From Primorskyibacter flagellatus (GTDB lineage Bacteria; Pseudomonadota; Alphaproteobacteria; Rhodobacterales; Rhodobacteraceae), in NCBI RefSeq assembly GCF_900176485.1, contig NZ_FWYD01000003.1, forward strand, positions 124,001-188,000: a DNA stretch of 64,000 nucleotides. Reading direction: 5' to 3'. The position numbers and the translations under genes are program-made. The notes below the pieces were generated by a model. It saw only the letters and a list, made by a program, of their open reading frames with translations. It searched no databases and was not told where the DNA came from. Each line of letters starts with the position of its first letter. The stretch's first letter is position 1. Of this stretch, positions 8,431 to 17,557 are shown piece by piece.

Positions 8431-9429
8431 TTATCTGCGATAGCACGGCAGCGCGTCGCCCTGCTTCGGCTCGGCTTCGTAGACACCCCGTGCAATGGCC
8501 CGCGACAGGCAAAGCGCGGCGGCGTGTCCAATCTCGGCCAGCCCCCCTAACGGGTCTTCGAGCGGCCGGGCTGCAGTGGATGCGGCGAATACCAAGTCGC
8601 CATCCACCGGCGCATGGGCCGGCACGATGGCGCGACCTATTCCGTCATGTGCGGCCACGGCCATGCGTTTGGCCTGTGTCTTGGTCAGGGCGGCATCGGT
8701 GGCAACAATGGCGATGGTCGTGTTCGCCCCCTGGACGCCTCCGATCAACGCCATCTTCCGGCTGTCGGTCTTTCGCCCCAACCCGCTACGCAAATCCGGG
8801 CCCAGCCCGCCGAACTCTGTCCCAATCTCGAACGGGGCGGCCCAGAAATGCTGCTCTCCATCCGTGGTGACGGACCCCATCGGGTTGACGGCCACCAGCG
8901 CGCCCACCGTCACGCCATTGTCCAGCACCAGCGAGGCTGATCCCAGCCCGCCCTTGTGCATCGCGGTCAGCGCACCGGTTCCGGCACCAAAGCTGCCCTG
9001 TTCGAACATCTCATTCCTTGCCGCGTAGGCTTGTGCCCCTAAAGCGGGGTACGGGTTTTCTGTCCAATCCTTGCGCCCGCCATTCACCAGATCAAAGATG
9101 ATCGCGGCAGGCACCAGGGGCACGCGCGCAGGCCCAACTGCAAAGCCACGCCCCTCAGTCCGCAGCGCCTCCATCACGCCGGTCGCGGCCGCAAGGCCGA
9201 AAGCCGATCCGCCCGACAACACCAGCGCATCGACGGCAGGGGCGGTCTTGTCTGGTTCCAGAAGGTCCGTCTCGTGGCTGCCGGGCGCACCGCCCATGAC
9301 GGCGTAGGAGGTCACGAAAGGCGCATCTGCCGTCAGCACCGTGGTGCCGGATTTCAGCACCTCGTCCTGCGCGTTGCCGACCCGCAGGCCGGTGACATCG
9401 GTGATCAGGTTTCGCGGTCCGGGGGTCAT
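8431..9429 (-). CDS. P1 family peptidase (DmpA/NylC-like N-terminal nucleophile aminopeptidase)
   Basis: A 332-residue protein of the DmpA/BapA/NylC family (S58). Members cleave themselves into two chains and then hydrolyse N-terminal residues, including D- or beta-amino acids and nylon oligomers. The N-terminal LITDVTGLRVGNAQ and the glycine-rich LVLSGGSAFGLAAATGV are typical, and the putative self-cleavage and nucleophile region is GANTTIAIVATD around residue 240. CGGAG stands eight nt before the chosen start. It is the last gene of a run with a peptide ABC importer and a short-chain dehydrogenase, so it probably acts on the imported substrate in the cytoplasm. The exact substrate is not known. 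Confidence 0.88.
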   Translation of the reverse strand: MTPGPRNLITDVTGLRVGNAQDEVLKSGTTVLTADAPFVTSYAVMGGAPGSHETDLLEPDKTAPAVDALVLSGGSAFGLAAATGVMEALRTEGRGFAVGPARVPLVPAAIIFDLVNGGRKDWTENPYPALGAQAYAARNEMFEQGSFGAGTGALTAMHKGGLGSASLVLDNGVTVGALVAVNPMGSVTTDGEQHFWAAPFEIGTEFGGLGPDLRSGLGRKTDSRKMALIGGVQGANTTIAIVATDAALTKTQAKRMAVAAHDGIGRAIVPAHAPVDGDLVFAASTAARPLEDPLGGLAEIGHAAALCLSRAIARGVYEAEPKQGDALPCYRR

Positions 9430-9508
9430 GGAACAGCTCCGTGATAGGCGGGCGATGGCCCGCTGAACAAAAGGCACCGCGTCAAGCGCGGTGCGGGTGT
9501 GTCGTCGT

Positions 9509-10249
9509 TCAGATGCAGCGCCCGCCATCGACTTCCATGCAGACGCCGGTGATCAGCCCGGCCTCGTCAGAGCACAGGAAGGCCGCAGCATTGCCCATGT
9601 CTTCGGGGGTGGAAAAGCGACCCATCGGGATGGTCGACAGGAACTTCGCGCGCATCTCGGGCGTGTCCTCGCCCATGAAGCTGGCCAAAAGCGGCGTCTC
9701 GCCCGCGACAGGGTTCAGCGCATTGACGCGGAGGCCTTTGGGGGCCAGCTCTACCGCCATCGCCTTGGTTGCCGTGTTCACCCAGCCCTTGGATGCGTTG
9801 TACCAGTTCAGACGGGGGCGCGGCGACAGGCCTGCGGTGGAAGAGATATTGAGGATCACACCCGTTCCCTGCGCCTTCATCAGTGGCACCGATGCACGGG
9901 CGGTCAGGTAGATCGCCTTGCAGTTTACGGCAAAGACGCGGTCGAAATCGTCTTCCGTCACATCCTCCATAGCTGCGGGCAGGTGCGTGACGCCGGCATT
10001 GTTCACCAGAATGTCGATCTTGCCGAAACTGGCCTGAGCCGCAGCGATCATCGCATTGACGCTCACACCGTCGGTCACATCAACAGTTTGCGCCACGCCA
10101 CCGATCTCATCGGCAATTTTCGCGGCCGCATCCGCATTGATGTCGGCCACCATGACGCGGGCACCCTCGGCGGCAAATTTACGCGCGATCCCGGTGCCGA
10201 AGCCGGATCCGGCACCGGTGACGATGGCAGTCTTGTCGCGAAGCCGCAT
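9509..10249 (-). CDS. SDR family oxidoreductase
   Basis: A classical short-chain dehydrogenase/reductase of 246 residues. The nucleotide-binding motif TGAGSGFG is at 11-18, Asp37 after the second strand suggests NAD preference, NNAG is at 83-86, and the catalytic set is Ser136 or Ser137, Tyr150 and Lys154 (YNASK). The start is preceded by AGGAGG. It sits between the importer ATPase gene and the P1 peptidase gene on the same strand with an 80-bp gap to the latter, so it is probably part of the same catabolic operon. The substrate cannot be assigned; sequence flavour is of the 3-oxoacyl/glucose dehydrogenase type. Confidence 0.9.
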   Translation of the reverse strand: MRLRDKTAIVTGAGSGFGTGIARKFAAEGARVMVADINADAAAKIADEIGGVAQTVDVTDGVSVNAMIAAAQASFGKIDILVNNAGVTHLPAAMEDVTEDDFDRVFAVNCKAIYLTARASVPLMKAQGTGVILNISSTAGLSPRPRLNWYNASKGWVNTATKAMAVELAPKGLRVNALNPVAGETPLLASFMGEDTPEMRAKFLSTIPMGRFSTPEDMGNAAAFLCSDEAGLITGVCMEVDGGRCI

Positions 10250-10533
10250 GGAAGCCTCCTTTGGTCAGGACAGGTCAGACGCAGGGTGACCCAGCCGATC
10301 AACGCCAAGATGTTCCAAGCAAGGGCGAGGTTCAAGAGCGGGGAAAACGGTTGCTTGCGGGTCTTGTGTTGAAACATCGTCTGCGCGGCGGACAGCGCGG
10401 CGTCGATCTTTGCGGCACCCCGGCATGTACCGTCGCATAGAATGCTGTCGTCCGAAGGGGGCTATTGGCAAGGCTCCCAACGACCGGACGGCCGGAGTCT
10501 TCGATCAGCACAGGCGCGAGACCGTAAGGCAAG
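10250..10533 (-). other. Gap with possible decayed small gene between importer ATPase and SDR genes
   Basis: This 284-bp gap lies inside an otherwise tight operon. A minus-strand ATG at 10547 overlaps the importer stop by 14 nt and opens [17 protein letters not shown], which stays protein-like for about 29 residues. A shift into another frame near 10457 then gives AAKIDAALSAAQTMF and the hydrophobic LLNLALAWNILALIGW, but that frame has no stop before the SDR gene. This may be a frameshifted remnant or chance. I do not recognise the product. Confidence 0.25.
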
Positions 10534-12171
10534 TCAGGCAGGGACATGGAGCATTTCCGGGGTGATGTCCGGCAGGCGGGGGGCGGCGTCCAGCAATTGC
10601 CGTGTATAGGGATGCTGCGGGTTCGTGTAGACCTGTCCGGTCGGACCGTCCTCGACAATCTCGCCGTTCTGCATGACCAGAACGCGGTCGGTGATCGTGC
10701 GAACCACGGACAGGTCGTGACTGATGAACAGATAGCTGAGCCGGTATTGCCGCGACAGATCGGCCATCAGGTCGAGTATCTGCGCACGGACCCGGACATC
10801 CAGCGCCGAGACCGCCTCGTCGAAGATGATCAGTTCCGGCCGGATGATCAGCGCGCGCGCAATGGCGATGCGCTGCCTCTGTCCGCCGGAGAAGGCATGG
10901 ATGTACTTATCGGCGTCGTCGGGCGACAGTCCTACTGCGGATAACGCCTGGGCGATGCGGTCTCTACGCTCGGATGTATCCGGCTTGGTGGGTAGCAGAT
11001 GAAATGGCTCGGAGATCAGCTTGCCGACCTTGTGACGCGGGTTGAAGCTGCCATAAGGATCCTGAAAGACGACCTGCATCTTGCGGCGGACCTCTGGATT
11101 GGGTCGGCCGTGCGAGAAGACCGGCGCGCCGTCCAGCGCGATCTGTCCTTCCTGCACCGGCTCCAAGCCCAGTATGGCGCGGGTCAGCGTGGACTTTCCG
11201 CATCCGCTTTCGCCGACAAGACCGACGCGGTCCCCCTGCCGCATAGTGAAGCTGACGTTATCGACGGCGCGAAACGTCTTGCGCGGTGCAAACGGAATGC
11301 GGCGCGGCAAAGGATAATCGCGCGATACCGAGTGCACCTCCAGCAGAGGTCGGGCGGCGGATGGCTGCGGCGGTAGCGACACGCGGTGGCCGGAAGCTGC
11401 AAATAGTTGCCTTGTATAGGGGTGTTCCATACGCGCGAAAAGCTGGCACGTCGGCCCGGTTTCGACCACTTTGCCGTGTTGCATGACGGCAATTCGGTCG
11501 GCCATGTCGCTGACCACGGCCAGATCATGGGTGATCATCAGCAGCGCCATGCCTTCTTCGCGGACGAGACTCTTCAGCAGGTCAAGGATCTGCGCCTGCG
11601 TCGTGACGTCCAGCGCGGTCGTCGGCTCGTCTGCGATCAGTAGCTTGGGGCGCAGGGCGATGGCCATTGCAATAACGACACGCTGGCGCTGCCCGCCGGA
11701 CAGTTCATGCGGATAGCGGCCAAGCGGAAAGCGGTCCTGCGGCAGGCCGACACGCGCCAGCACCTCTGCCGCGCGGGTACGCGCGGCCCGGCGGTCAGCC
11801 GCCGAATGGATCAAGATTGTCTCGGCCACCTGATCACCGATGGTCTGCACCGGGTTCAGTGCTGTCATCGGTTCCTGAAAAACCATGCCGATTTCATTGC
11901 CGCGAATCCGACACATCTGCGCTTCGGTCCTGGACAGAAGGTCTGCACCATCCAGTCGAAGGGTGCCGGTCGCCCGCATCCGTCCGGGCAACAGCCCCAT
12001 GACTGCAAGGGCGGTCATCGACTTGCCGGATCCGCTCTCGCCGGTGAGCGCCAAAATTTCCTTCCGCCGGAGGGTCAGTGAAACGTCTTTCAGGATCGTC
12101 TTGCCAAAGATCGCCACATTCACCCCATCAAGGATGAGCATAGGTGTCGCGGAAGGCGCGGAACCGGTCAT
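10534..12171 (-). CDS. Dipeptide/oligopeptide ABC importer, fused double ATP-binding protein (DppD-DppF type)
   Basis: A 545-residue protein with two complete ABC domains in one chain, energising a peptide-type importer at the inner membrane. The first half has Walker [12 protein letters not shown] near 40-50, LSGGQRQR and [12 protein letters not shown]. The second half has [11 protein letters not shown] near 322-332, FSGGQRQR and [12 protein letters not shown]. The arrangement matches YejF/GsiA-type fused ATPases rather than separate DppD and DppF. Glu-Ala replaces the usual Glu-Pro after the second Walker B, a common variant. Its start overlaps the permease stop by 4 nt (ATGA), so translation is coupled. 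Confidence 0.93.
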   Translation of the reverse strand: MTGSAPSATPMLILDGVNVAIFGKTILKDVSLTLRRKEILALTGESGSGKSMTALAVMGLLPGRMRATGTLRLDGADLLSRTEAQMCRIRGNEIGMVFQEPMTALNPVQTIGDQVAETILIHSAADRRAARTRAAEVLARVGLPQDRFPLGRYPHELSGGQRQRVVIAMAIALRPKLLIADEPTTALDVTTQAQILDLLKSLVREEGMALLMITHDLAVVSDMADRIAVMQHGKVVETGPTCQLFARMEHPYTRQLFAASGHRVSLPPQPSAARPLLEVHSVSRDYPLPRRIPFAPRKTFRAVDNVSFTMRQGDRVGLVGESGCGKSTLTRAILGLEPVQEGQIALDGAPVFSHGRPNPEVRRKMQVVFQDPYGSFNPRHKVGKLISEPFHLLPTKPDTSERRDRIAQALSAVGLSPDDADKYIHAFSGGQRQRIAIARALIIRPELIIFDEAVSALDVRVRAQILDLMADLSRQYRLSYLFISHDLSVVRTITDRVLVMQNGEIVEDGPTGQVYTNPQHPYTRQLLDAAPRLPDITPEMLHVPA

Positions 12172-12995
12172 GTCCGTGCCACCCGGATGCGCGGATCAAG
12201 CGCGTCGCGCAGCCCGTCGCCCATCAGGTTCAGCCCCAGCACGGTCAGCACGATGGCAAGGCCGGGCACCAGCGCCAGATGCGGCGCAAAGCTGACCATG
12301 GTTTGCGCCTCTGCCAGCATCCGGCCCCAACTGGGCGTCGGCGGCTGCGCGCCAAGGCCCACATAGCTAAGGCCAGCCTCGGCAAGGATGCCAAGGCTGA
12401 ACTGGATGGTGCCCTGCACGATCAGCAGGTTGGTGACGTTGGGCAGGATGTGTTCCACGCTGATGCGGGTCCGGGACTTGCCGCAGACGCGGGCGGCAAG
12501 GATGAATTCACGCTCCCACAGGCTGAGTGCCGCACCGCGGGTCAGACGGGCGAAAACGGGGATGTTGAAAATGCCGATGGCGATGATCGCGTTGATGGCC
12601 CCCGGCCCGGCAATGGCGGTGATCAGGATCGCGATGACAAGGCTGGGGAAGGCGAAGATCAGGTCATTGCCGCGCATGATGACCTCGTCCAGCCAGCCAC
12701 CTTTGCGCGCCGCGGCGGTCAATCCCAGCGGGACGCCCACCCCCATGCCGATGCCCACCGCGACAAGCGCCACCGCAATGGATGTCCGCGCGCCGACCAT
12801 GATCATCGAAAACACATCGCGGCCAAAATGATCCGTCCCCAGCCAATAACTCGCGCCCGGTGGCTTCAGCTTTGCGGCGATGTTCAGGCTTTCGACGTCA
12901 AAAGGCGTCCAGACGAAGGAAATCAGCGCCAGCGCCGCGAAGAACAGGCTGAGCGTGCCGCCGAGCAGGAGGTTGCGGCTGTACCATAGGGTCAT
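12168..12995 (-). CDS. Dipeptide/oligopeptide ABC importer permease (DppC-like)
   Basis: A 275-residue inner-membrane permease. A first membrane helix is near residues 11-30, followed by the family hallmark LGTDHFGRDVFSMIMVGARTS near 52-72 and further helices. The ATPase-contact loop is in the segment IMRGNDLIFAFPSLV and AARVCGKSRTRI. DppC/OppC-type proteins pair with a DppB-type partner to form the translocation pore. It overlaps both its neighbours by 4 nt. The substrate is a peptide or peptide-like compound by family; the linked peptidase supports this. Confidence 0.93.
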   Translation of the reverse strand: MTLWYSRNLLLGGTLSLFFAALALISFVWTPFDVESLNIAAKLKPPGASYWLGTDHFGRDVFSMIMVGARTSIAVALVAVGIGMGVGVPLGLTAAARKGGWLDEVIMRGNDLIFAFPSLVIAILITAIAGPGAINAIIAIGIFNIPVFARLTRGAALSLWEREFILAARVCGKSRTRISVEHILPNVTNLLIVQGTIQFSLGILAEAGLSYVGLGAQPPTPSWGRMLAEAQTMVSFAPHLALVPGLAIVLTVLGLNLMGDGLRDALDPRIRVART

Positions 12996-13936
12996 GTCCG
13001 CGCCCTCAGCCTTGGATCGACGGCGGCGTAGGCCAGATCAACCGCGAAATTCACCACGATCACCGCAAAGACCAGCAGCATGACCACGGATTCTACCACG
13101 ATCAGATCGCGTTGGGTGATGGCCTGAAAGACCAGCCGTCCAAGACCGGGCAGAAAGAACACCTGCTCGATGATGATGGCACCCGCCAGCAGGAACGAGA
13201 ATTGCAGTCCGATGATGGTCAGGACCGGAATCAGGGCGTTGCGCAATCCATGCCGCCAGATCGCCTGACGCGCGCTTAACCCCTTGGCGCGGGCGGTGCG
13301 CATGAAATCCTCGCCCAGAATATCCAGCAACGCAGAGCGCATCACCCGCGTCAGGATGGCGGCTTGCGGCAGGGCAAGCGCGATGGCGGGCAGGGTCAGC
13401 GCCTTCAGCGCCAAAAGCGGATCGTCCCAGCCCGGAAAGCCGCCAGCTGAAAACCAGCGCAGGTTGATGGCGAAGACGAGCACCAGCATCATCGCGAACC
13501 AGAAATTCGGGATCGCGACACCCAACTGCGTGGCCCCCATAACGCCCATGTCGCCTGCACTGCCGCGACGAGCGGCGGCGAACAGCCCGGCGGGAAAGGC
13601 GATCAAGGTCGAAAGTGCCAACGCCATCAGCGCCAATGGCATCGAGACCCAGAACCGGTCGGCAATCATCTGCGCCACGGGCGTGCGGTAGGTGTAGGAC
13701 ATGCCGAAATCGCCCGAGATCATGCCCGACAGCCAAGCGAAATACCGCGCGAACTTCGGCACATCCAGCCCAAGCTCTGCCCGCAGCGCGGCCACGGTAT
13801 CGGGCTGGGCGTTCAGCCCCAGCATGAACGAGGCCGGATCACCGGGGGCCACCTCGACGACCAGAAAGATCACCAGACTGGCGACCAGCAGCGAGATCAC
13901 CAAGGAGGTCAGGCGCTTGAGCAGATATGTCAGCAT
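12992..13936 (-). CDS. Dipeptide/oligopeptide ABC importer permease (DppB-like)
   Basis: A 314-residue inner-membrane permease of the DppB/OppB family. The N-terminus MLTYLLKRLTSLVISLLVASLVIFLVVEVAPGDP carries the first helix and the conserved PGDP motif. The central loop ARTMR-like DFMRTARAKGLS contacts the ATPase, and the C-terminal EQVFFLPGLGRLVFQAITQRD is diagnostic. It follows the substrate-binding protein gene after a 156-bp gap and overlaps dppC by 4 nt. Confidence 0.93.
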   Translation of the reverse strand: MLTYLLKRLTSLVISLLVASLVIFLVVEVAPGDPASFMLGLNAQPDTVAALRAELGLDVPKFARYFAWLSGMISGDFGMSYTYRTPVAQMIADRFWVSMPLALMALALSTLIAFPAGLFAAARRGSAGDMGVMGATQLGVAIPNFWFAMMLVLVFAINLRWFSAGGFPGWDDPLLALKALTLPAIALALPQAAILTRVMRSALLDILGEDFMRTARAKGLSARQAIWRHGLRNALIPVLTIIGLQFSFLLAGAIIIEQVFFLPGLGRLVFQAITQRDLIVVESVVMLLVFAVIVVNFAVDLAYAAVDPRLRART

Positions 13937-14092
13937 CGGGTCATGCGGTGCTGGACGGCAACGCGACGCGCCACTGCCACGCGGCGGCTGGATCAGGTCG
14001 CGCCAAGGCTGCGGGCCAGCCGCGCGATCGCAGGTCGCGCTGGCGCGCGGTCAAGCGCGTAGGAACGAGGGAACGGATGAAAACGGAAGCAG

Positions 14093-15571
14093 TCATTCCG
14101 TCCAGCGCACCCCGGTCAGATCTGTGGCTTGTGTCGGCTGGTTCTTCCAAAGCCCCTCGATCTTGGCATTGGCGATGGTCGGAAAGGCCAGCTGGAACAG
14201 GTAGCCGTTGACGTGATCCTCGGAAATCAAGCGCTGCGCGTCTTTCAGCAGGGCAGAACGGGCGTCCGGATCGGTTTCGGCATTGAGCGTCTCCATGATC
14301 GCCGCAAATTCCGGCTTGCCGTATTGGAAATAATAGTCGGGCCGGGCATAGATGCCGATATCCATTGGTTCGGTATGGCTGACGATGCTCAGTCCGAAAT
14401 TCTTGCCGCGAAACACCTCTTCGAGCCATTGCGCCCATTCCAGGTTGGTAATCTCGGTCTGGATGCCGACCTCACGCAATTGCGCTGCGATGATTTCTCC
14501 GCCGCGCCGCGCATAAGAGGGCGGCGGCAGCTTCAGCGTCGTGGTGAAGCCATCGGCCATCCCGGCCTCTGCCAGCAGCTGCCGGGATTTTTCAAGGTCA
14601 TAATTCGACAGATCAATCAGATCGACATAATCCGGGTTGTGCGGTGCAAAATGCGTGCCGATGGGTGTGCCCAGGCCAAACATCGCACCGTCGATGATCG
14701 CCTGACGGTCGATGGCATGGGCCACGGCCTCGCGCACCAGCGGGTTGTCGAAGGGCGGTTGCTTGTTGTTCATCGCCAGAATGGTTTCGCCCTCGGTGGA
14801 TCCGACGAGGACCTGAAACCGCGGATCAGCCTCGAATTGTGGCAGGTTTTCCGGCGCGGGGAAGCCGACGAAAGCGTCCACATCCTCTGCCATGACGCTG
14901 GCAAAGGCGGCGGACGGGTCCGAGATGAAGCGGAATGTGGCCGTTTCCAGCGCGGGGGCGTCACCCCAGTAGTCGGTATTGCGCTGCATCTCGATCCGGT
15001 CGCCCTGCACCCAGTTGACGAATTTGAACGCGCCTGTGCCGATGGGACGGGATTTGATCTCGTCGATGCTTTCGGGCGCTACGATCACCGCGTCGCCCCA
15101 TGCCAGATTGAACAAAAGCGCGCCGATGGGTTGGCTGAGCGTGACGCGCACGGTCAGCGGATCCACGACCTCGACCGAATCTATGGATTCGAACAGGGCT
15201 TTCTGGGCATTCGTGCTGTCCTCGGCCCGCGCGCGATCAAGGCTGAACTTGACGTCGCTTGCCTCGAACTCTGTGCCGTCGTGGAAGGTCACGCCCTCTT
15301 GCAGATGGAAGGTGTAGGTCAGCCCGTCTTCGGAAATCTCCCAGTCACTGGCCAGTCCGGGAATGACGGCCCCATCTGCGTCGAACCGTGTCAGGCCTTC
15401 GAAGACGTTGGAATACAGGACCGAGTCGATAGCGCCAGCGGCCGCGCTGGTCGGATCAAGATGCGGAGGCTCCAGTTGCATGGCAACGGTGATGTCGGTC
15501 TGGGCCGCGTGAACCGCCGCGCCTGCACAGATTGAAATGGCCGCAAGGGCCCCGAGGTTCAGTCGCTTCAT
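14093..15571 (-). CDS. Peptide-type ABC importer substrate-binding protein (SBP family 5)
   Basis: A 492-residue periplasmic binding protein of family 5 (DppA/OppA). The signal peptide is MKRLNLGALAAISICAGAAVHA with cleavage after AHA-type residues near 22. The mature part starts QTDITVAMQLEPPHLDP and contains the family segment SDGL-like ISEDGLTYTFHLQEGVTFHDG near 81-101. It is the first gene of the minus-strand importer run. The upstream region, shared with panB, holds inverted repeats that could be operators. The ligand may be peptides, but family members also bind nickel, heme or opines. Confidence 0.92.
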   Translation of the reverse strand: MKRLNLGALAAISICAGAAVHAAQTDITVAMQLEPPHLDPTSAAAGAIDSVLYSNVFEGLTRFDADGAVIPGLASDWEISEDGLTYTFHLQEGVTFHDGTEFEASDVKFSLDRARAEDSTNAQKALFESIDSVEVVDPLTVRVTLSQPIGALLFNLAWGDAVIVAPESIDEIKSRPIGTGAFKFVNWVQGDRIEMQRNTDYWGDAPALETATFRFISDPSAAFASVMAEDVDAFVGFPAPENLPQFEADPRFQVLVGSTEGETILAMNNKQPPFDNPLVREAVAHAIDRQAIIDGAMFGLGTPIGTHFAPHNPDYVDLIDLSNYDLEKSRQLLAEAGMADGFTTTLKLPPPSYARRGGEIIAAQLREVGIQTEITNLEWAQWLEEVFRGKNFGLSIVSHTEPMDIGIYARPDYYFQYGKPEFAAIMETLNAETDPDARSALLKDAQRLISEDHVNGYLFQLAFPTIANAKIEGLWKNQPTQATDLTGVRWTE

Positions 15572-15609
15572 CGTCGCTCACTCCGCTGTCTTGGGCCGTA
15601 AGGTCCCCT

Positions 15610-15628
15610 GTCAACAATGAGTGTTGAC
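15610..15628. promoter_or_regulatory. Inverted repeat in the importer-panB divergent promoter region
   Basis: GTCAACA-ATGAG-TGTTGAC is a perfect dyad with 7-bp arms, 39 bp upstream of the binding-protein start. A second, imperfect dyad with core CTGCA-TTTG-TGCAG lies at 15656-15669. Both are inside the 160-bp gap between divergent genes, so they are candidate operators; no regulator gene is adjacent. Confidence 0.45.
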
Positions 15629-15731
15629 GCGAATCGCAGCATGATCAAGCGGATGCTGCATTTGTGCAGTAGCAAGATGGTGCAGGATTTGTTATTTCGC
15701 ACATGCAGCATCTCAGGCGGAGGAAACCAGG

Positions 15732-16571
15732 ATGAGCGCCACAGCAGCCAAGAACAGACCGTTGCCCGTTGATATTCGGGCGCGCAAGGGCGGCGTACCA
15801 CTGGTCAGCCTGACCGCCTACACCACCCCGATGGCGCAGGTCATGGACGCGCATTGCGACTTTGTTCTGGTGGGCGACAGCGTCGGTATGGTGCTGCACG
15901 GGCTGCCCTCGACACTGGGCGTGACCATGGAGATGATGATCCTGCACGGGCAGGCGGTGGAGCGCGGATTGGAACGGGCGATGATGGTGATCGACATGCC
16001 CTTCGGATCCTACGAGGAAGGCCCGGCACAGGCATTCCGCAATGCAGCGCGGCTGATGGCCGAGACCGGCGCAGGCGCGGTAAAACTGGAAGGCGGGCAG
16101 GCCATGGCCGACACCATCGGCTTTCTTGTCGCGCGCGGCATTCCGGTGATGGCGCATATCGGGCTGACCCCGCAATCGGTGAACACGCTGGGCGGTTACC
16201 GTGTGCAGGGGCGCGACGCGGAAGGCGAGGCCGTGATGGCGGATGCGCGCGCCGTCGCGGAGGCCGGTGCCTTCGCAGTGGTGCTGGAAAAGGTGCCGCA
16301 GGGGCTGGCGGACCGGATCACGGCGGACATTCCGATCCCGACGATTGGCATTGGGGCATCGGCGGGCTGTGACGGCCAGATCCTTGTCGTCGATGACATG
16401 CTGGGGCTGTTCACGGCCTTCAAGGCGAAATTCGTGAAACGCTATGCCACGCTGGGAGAGGATGCAGAAGCTGCCGTTGCTGCCTATGCCGAAGAGGTCC
16501 GCGCACGGGATTTCCCTGCGCCAGAGCATGTATTTGCCGACACGACGCCCGTGAAAGCACCCAATACATGA
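15732..16571 (+). CDS. panB: 3-methyl-2-oxobutanoate hydroxymethyltransferase
   Basis: First committed step of pantothenate synthesis: adds a hydroxymethyl group from 5,10-methylene-THF to 2-oxoisovalerate to give ketopantoate. At 279 residues it matches the family. Landmarks are [10 protein letters not shown], the metal-binding [11 protein letters not shown] near 48-58, DMPFGSYE near 88-95, VKLEGG near 117-122, [11 protein letters not shown] and [13 protein letters not shown] in GGAGGAAACC precedes the start. It overlaps panC by 4 nt, so the two form an operon for coenzyme A precursors. Confidence 0.97.
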   Translation: MSATAAKNRPLPVDIRARKGGVPLVSLTAYTTPMAQVMDAHCDFVLVGDSVGMVLHGLPSTLGVTMEMMILHGQAVERGLERAMMVIDMPFGSYEEGPAQAFRNAARLMAETGAGAVKLEGGQAMADTIGFLVARGIPVMAHIGLTPQSVNTLGGYRVQGRDAEGEAVMADARAVAEAGAFAVVLEKVPQGLADRITADIPIPTIGIGASAGCDGQILVVDDMLGLFTAFKAKFVKRYATLGEDAEAAVAAYAEEVRARDFPAPEHVFADTTPVKAPNT

Positions 16572-17428
16572 GCGGCGTGCCGATCCTGCGCAGCCGCACG
16601 GATTTGCAGACGGCTGTGCTGGGCTGGAAGGCCGCCGGAGAGGTTGTCGGGGTGGTGCCAACGATGGGCGCGCTGCATCAGGGGCATCTCAGCCTCGTGC
16701 GGGCGGCAAAGGAAGTATGCGACCGGGTCGTGGTGACGCTGTTCGTCAATCCCAAGCAGTTCAACAACCCCGAGGATCTGGAGAATTACCCCCGGACTGA
16801 AGAGGGTGATGCCGCGAAATTGGCACCGTTCAAGGTGGACGTGTTGTACGTTCCTGATGGCGCGCAGATGTATCCCGATGGCTTTGCCACGACTGTGTCG
16901 GTCGCAGGGCTGACGAATGTGCTGTGCGGGGCGCATCGGCCCGGACATTTCGACGGTGTGGCGACAGTCGTCACCAAGCTGTTTTTGCAATCCGGGGCCG
17001 ACAAGGCGTTTTTCGGTGAAAAGGATTACCAGCAATTGCAGGTCGTCAGACGTTTGGCGCGCGATCTGGATATTCCGGTCGAGGTTGTGGGCTGCCCGAC
17101 GATCCGCGAGGAGGACGGGCTGGCCATGTCCTCGCGCAACCTGTTGCTGTCCGACCGCGCGCGGATCCCTGCACCGATGCTGCACGAGGTGATGCAGGAT
17201 GTGGCCGAAGGCTTGTCGCGGGGAAAGGCCTTCGGTGAGTTGAAAGCCGCCGCTGAAGCCCGGATTCTACGCGCGGGATTTACCGAAATGGATTACTTCG
17301 ATCTGCGCGCCTGTGACGATCTTTCGGTTCTGGATACGCCCGACCGTCCTGCACGCCTGCTGGCGGCGGCGTGGCTGGCCGGAGTTCGGTTGATCGACAA
17401 TATCGCGGTCCCGCCACGTCTCGACTGA
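16568..17428 (+). CDS. panC: Pantoate--beta-alanine ligase (pantothenate synthetase)
   Basis: ATP-dependent condensation of pantoate with beta-alanine to pantothenate, via pantoyl adenylate, in the cytosol. It is 286 residues long. The HIGH-type nucleotide motif is [14 protein letters not shown] near 30-43, FVNPKQFN and YPRT follow, and [11 protein letters not shown] and the KMSKS-equivalent MSSRNLLLS lie in the second half. The start codon overlaps the panB stop (ATGA). Repeat copy 3 follows about 20 bp after the stop and may end the transcript. Confidence 0.97.
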   Translation: MSGVPILRSRTDLQTAVLGWKAAGEVVGVVPTMGALHQGHLSLVRAAKEVCDRVVVTLFVNPKQFNNPEDLENYPRTEEGDAAKLAPFKVDVLYVPDGAQMYPDGFATTVSVAGLTNVLCGAHRPGHFDGVATVVTKLFLQSGADKAFFGEKDYQQLQVVRRLARDLDIPVEVVGCPTIREEDGLAMSSRNLLLSDRARIPAPMLHEVMQDVAEGLSRGKAFGELKAAAEARILRAGFTEMDYFDLRACDDLSVLDTPDRPARLLAAAWLAGVRLIDNIAVPPRLD

Positions 17429-17449
17429 CGGCAAATCTGGAAAGTCCGG

Positions 17450-17500
17450 GAGCGAGGGGCCAGCCCCTCGCGCTCCCCGGAGTATTTTGGCCAATGAGAA
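17450..17500 (+). repeat. 50-bp intergenic palindromic repeat, copy 3
   Basis: GAGCGAGGGGCCAGCCCCTCGC followed by GCTCCCCGGAG and TATTTTGGCCAATGAGAA, with one base changed in the T tract compared with copies 1 and 4. It sits directly behind panC in the orientation where the hairpin precedes the T tract, and in front of the convergent M20 gene. Confidence 0.9.
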
Positions 17501-17557
17501 TTGAGGGGCAGGTCCCCTATCGGGGTGCCTGATTAGATCGTGGCGGCCGCGCGGGGG

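Noticed and set aside
12144-12989. 281-residue plus-strand frame opposite the DppC-like gene
   Set aside because: Arg- and His-rich shadow of a clear permease gene, with no supporting motif.
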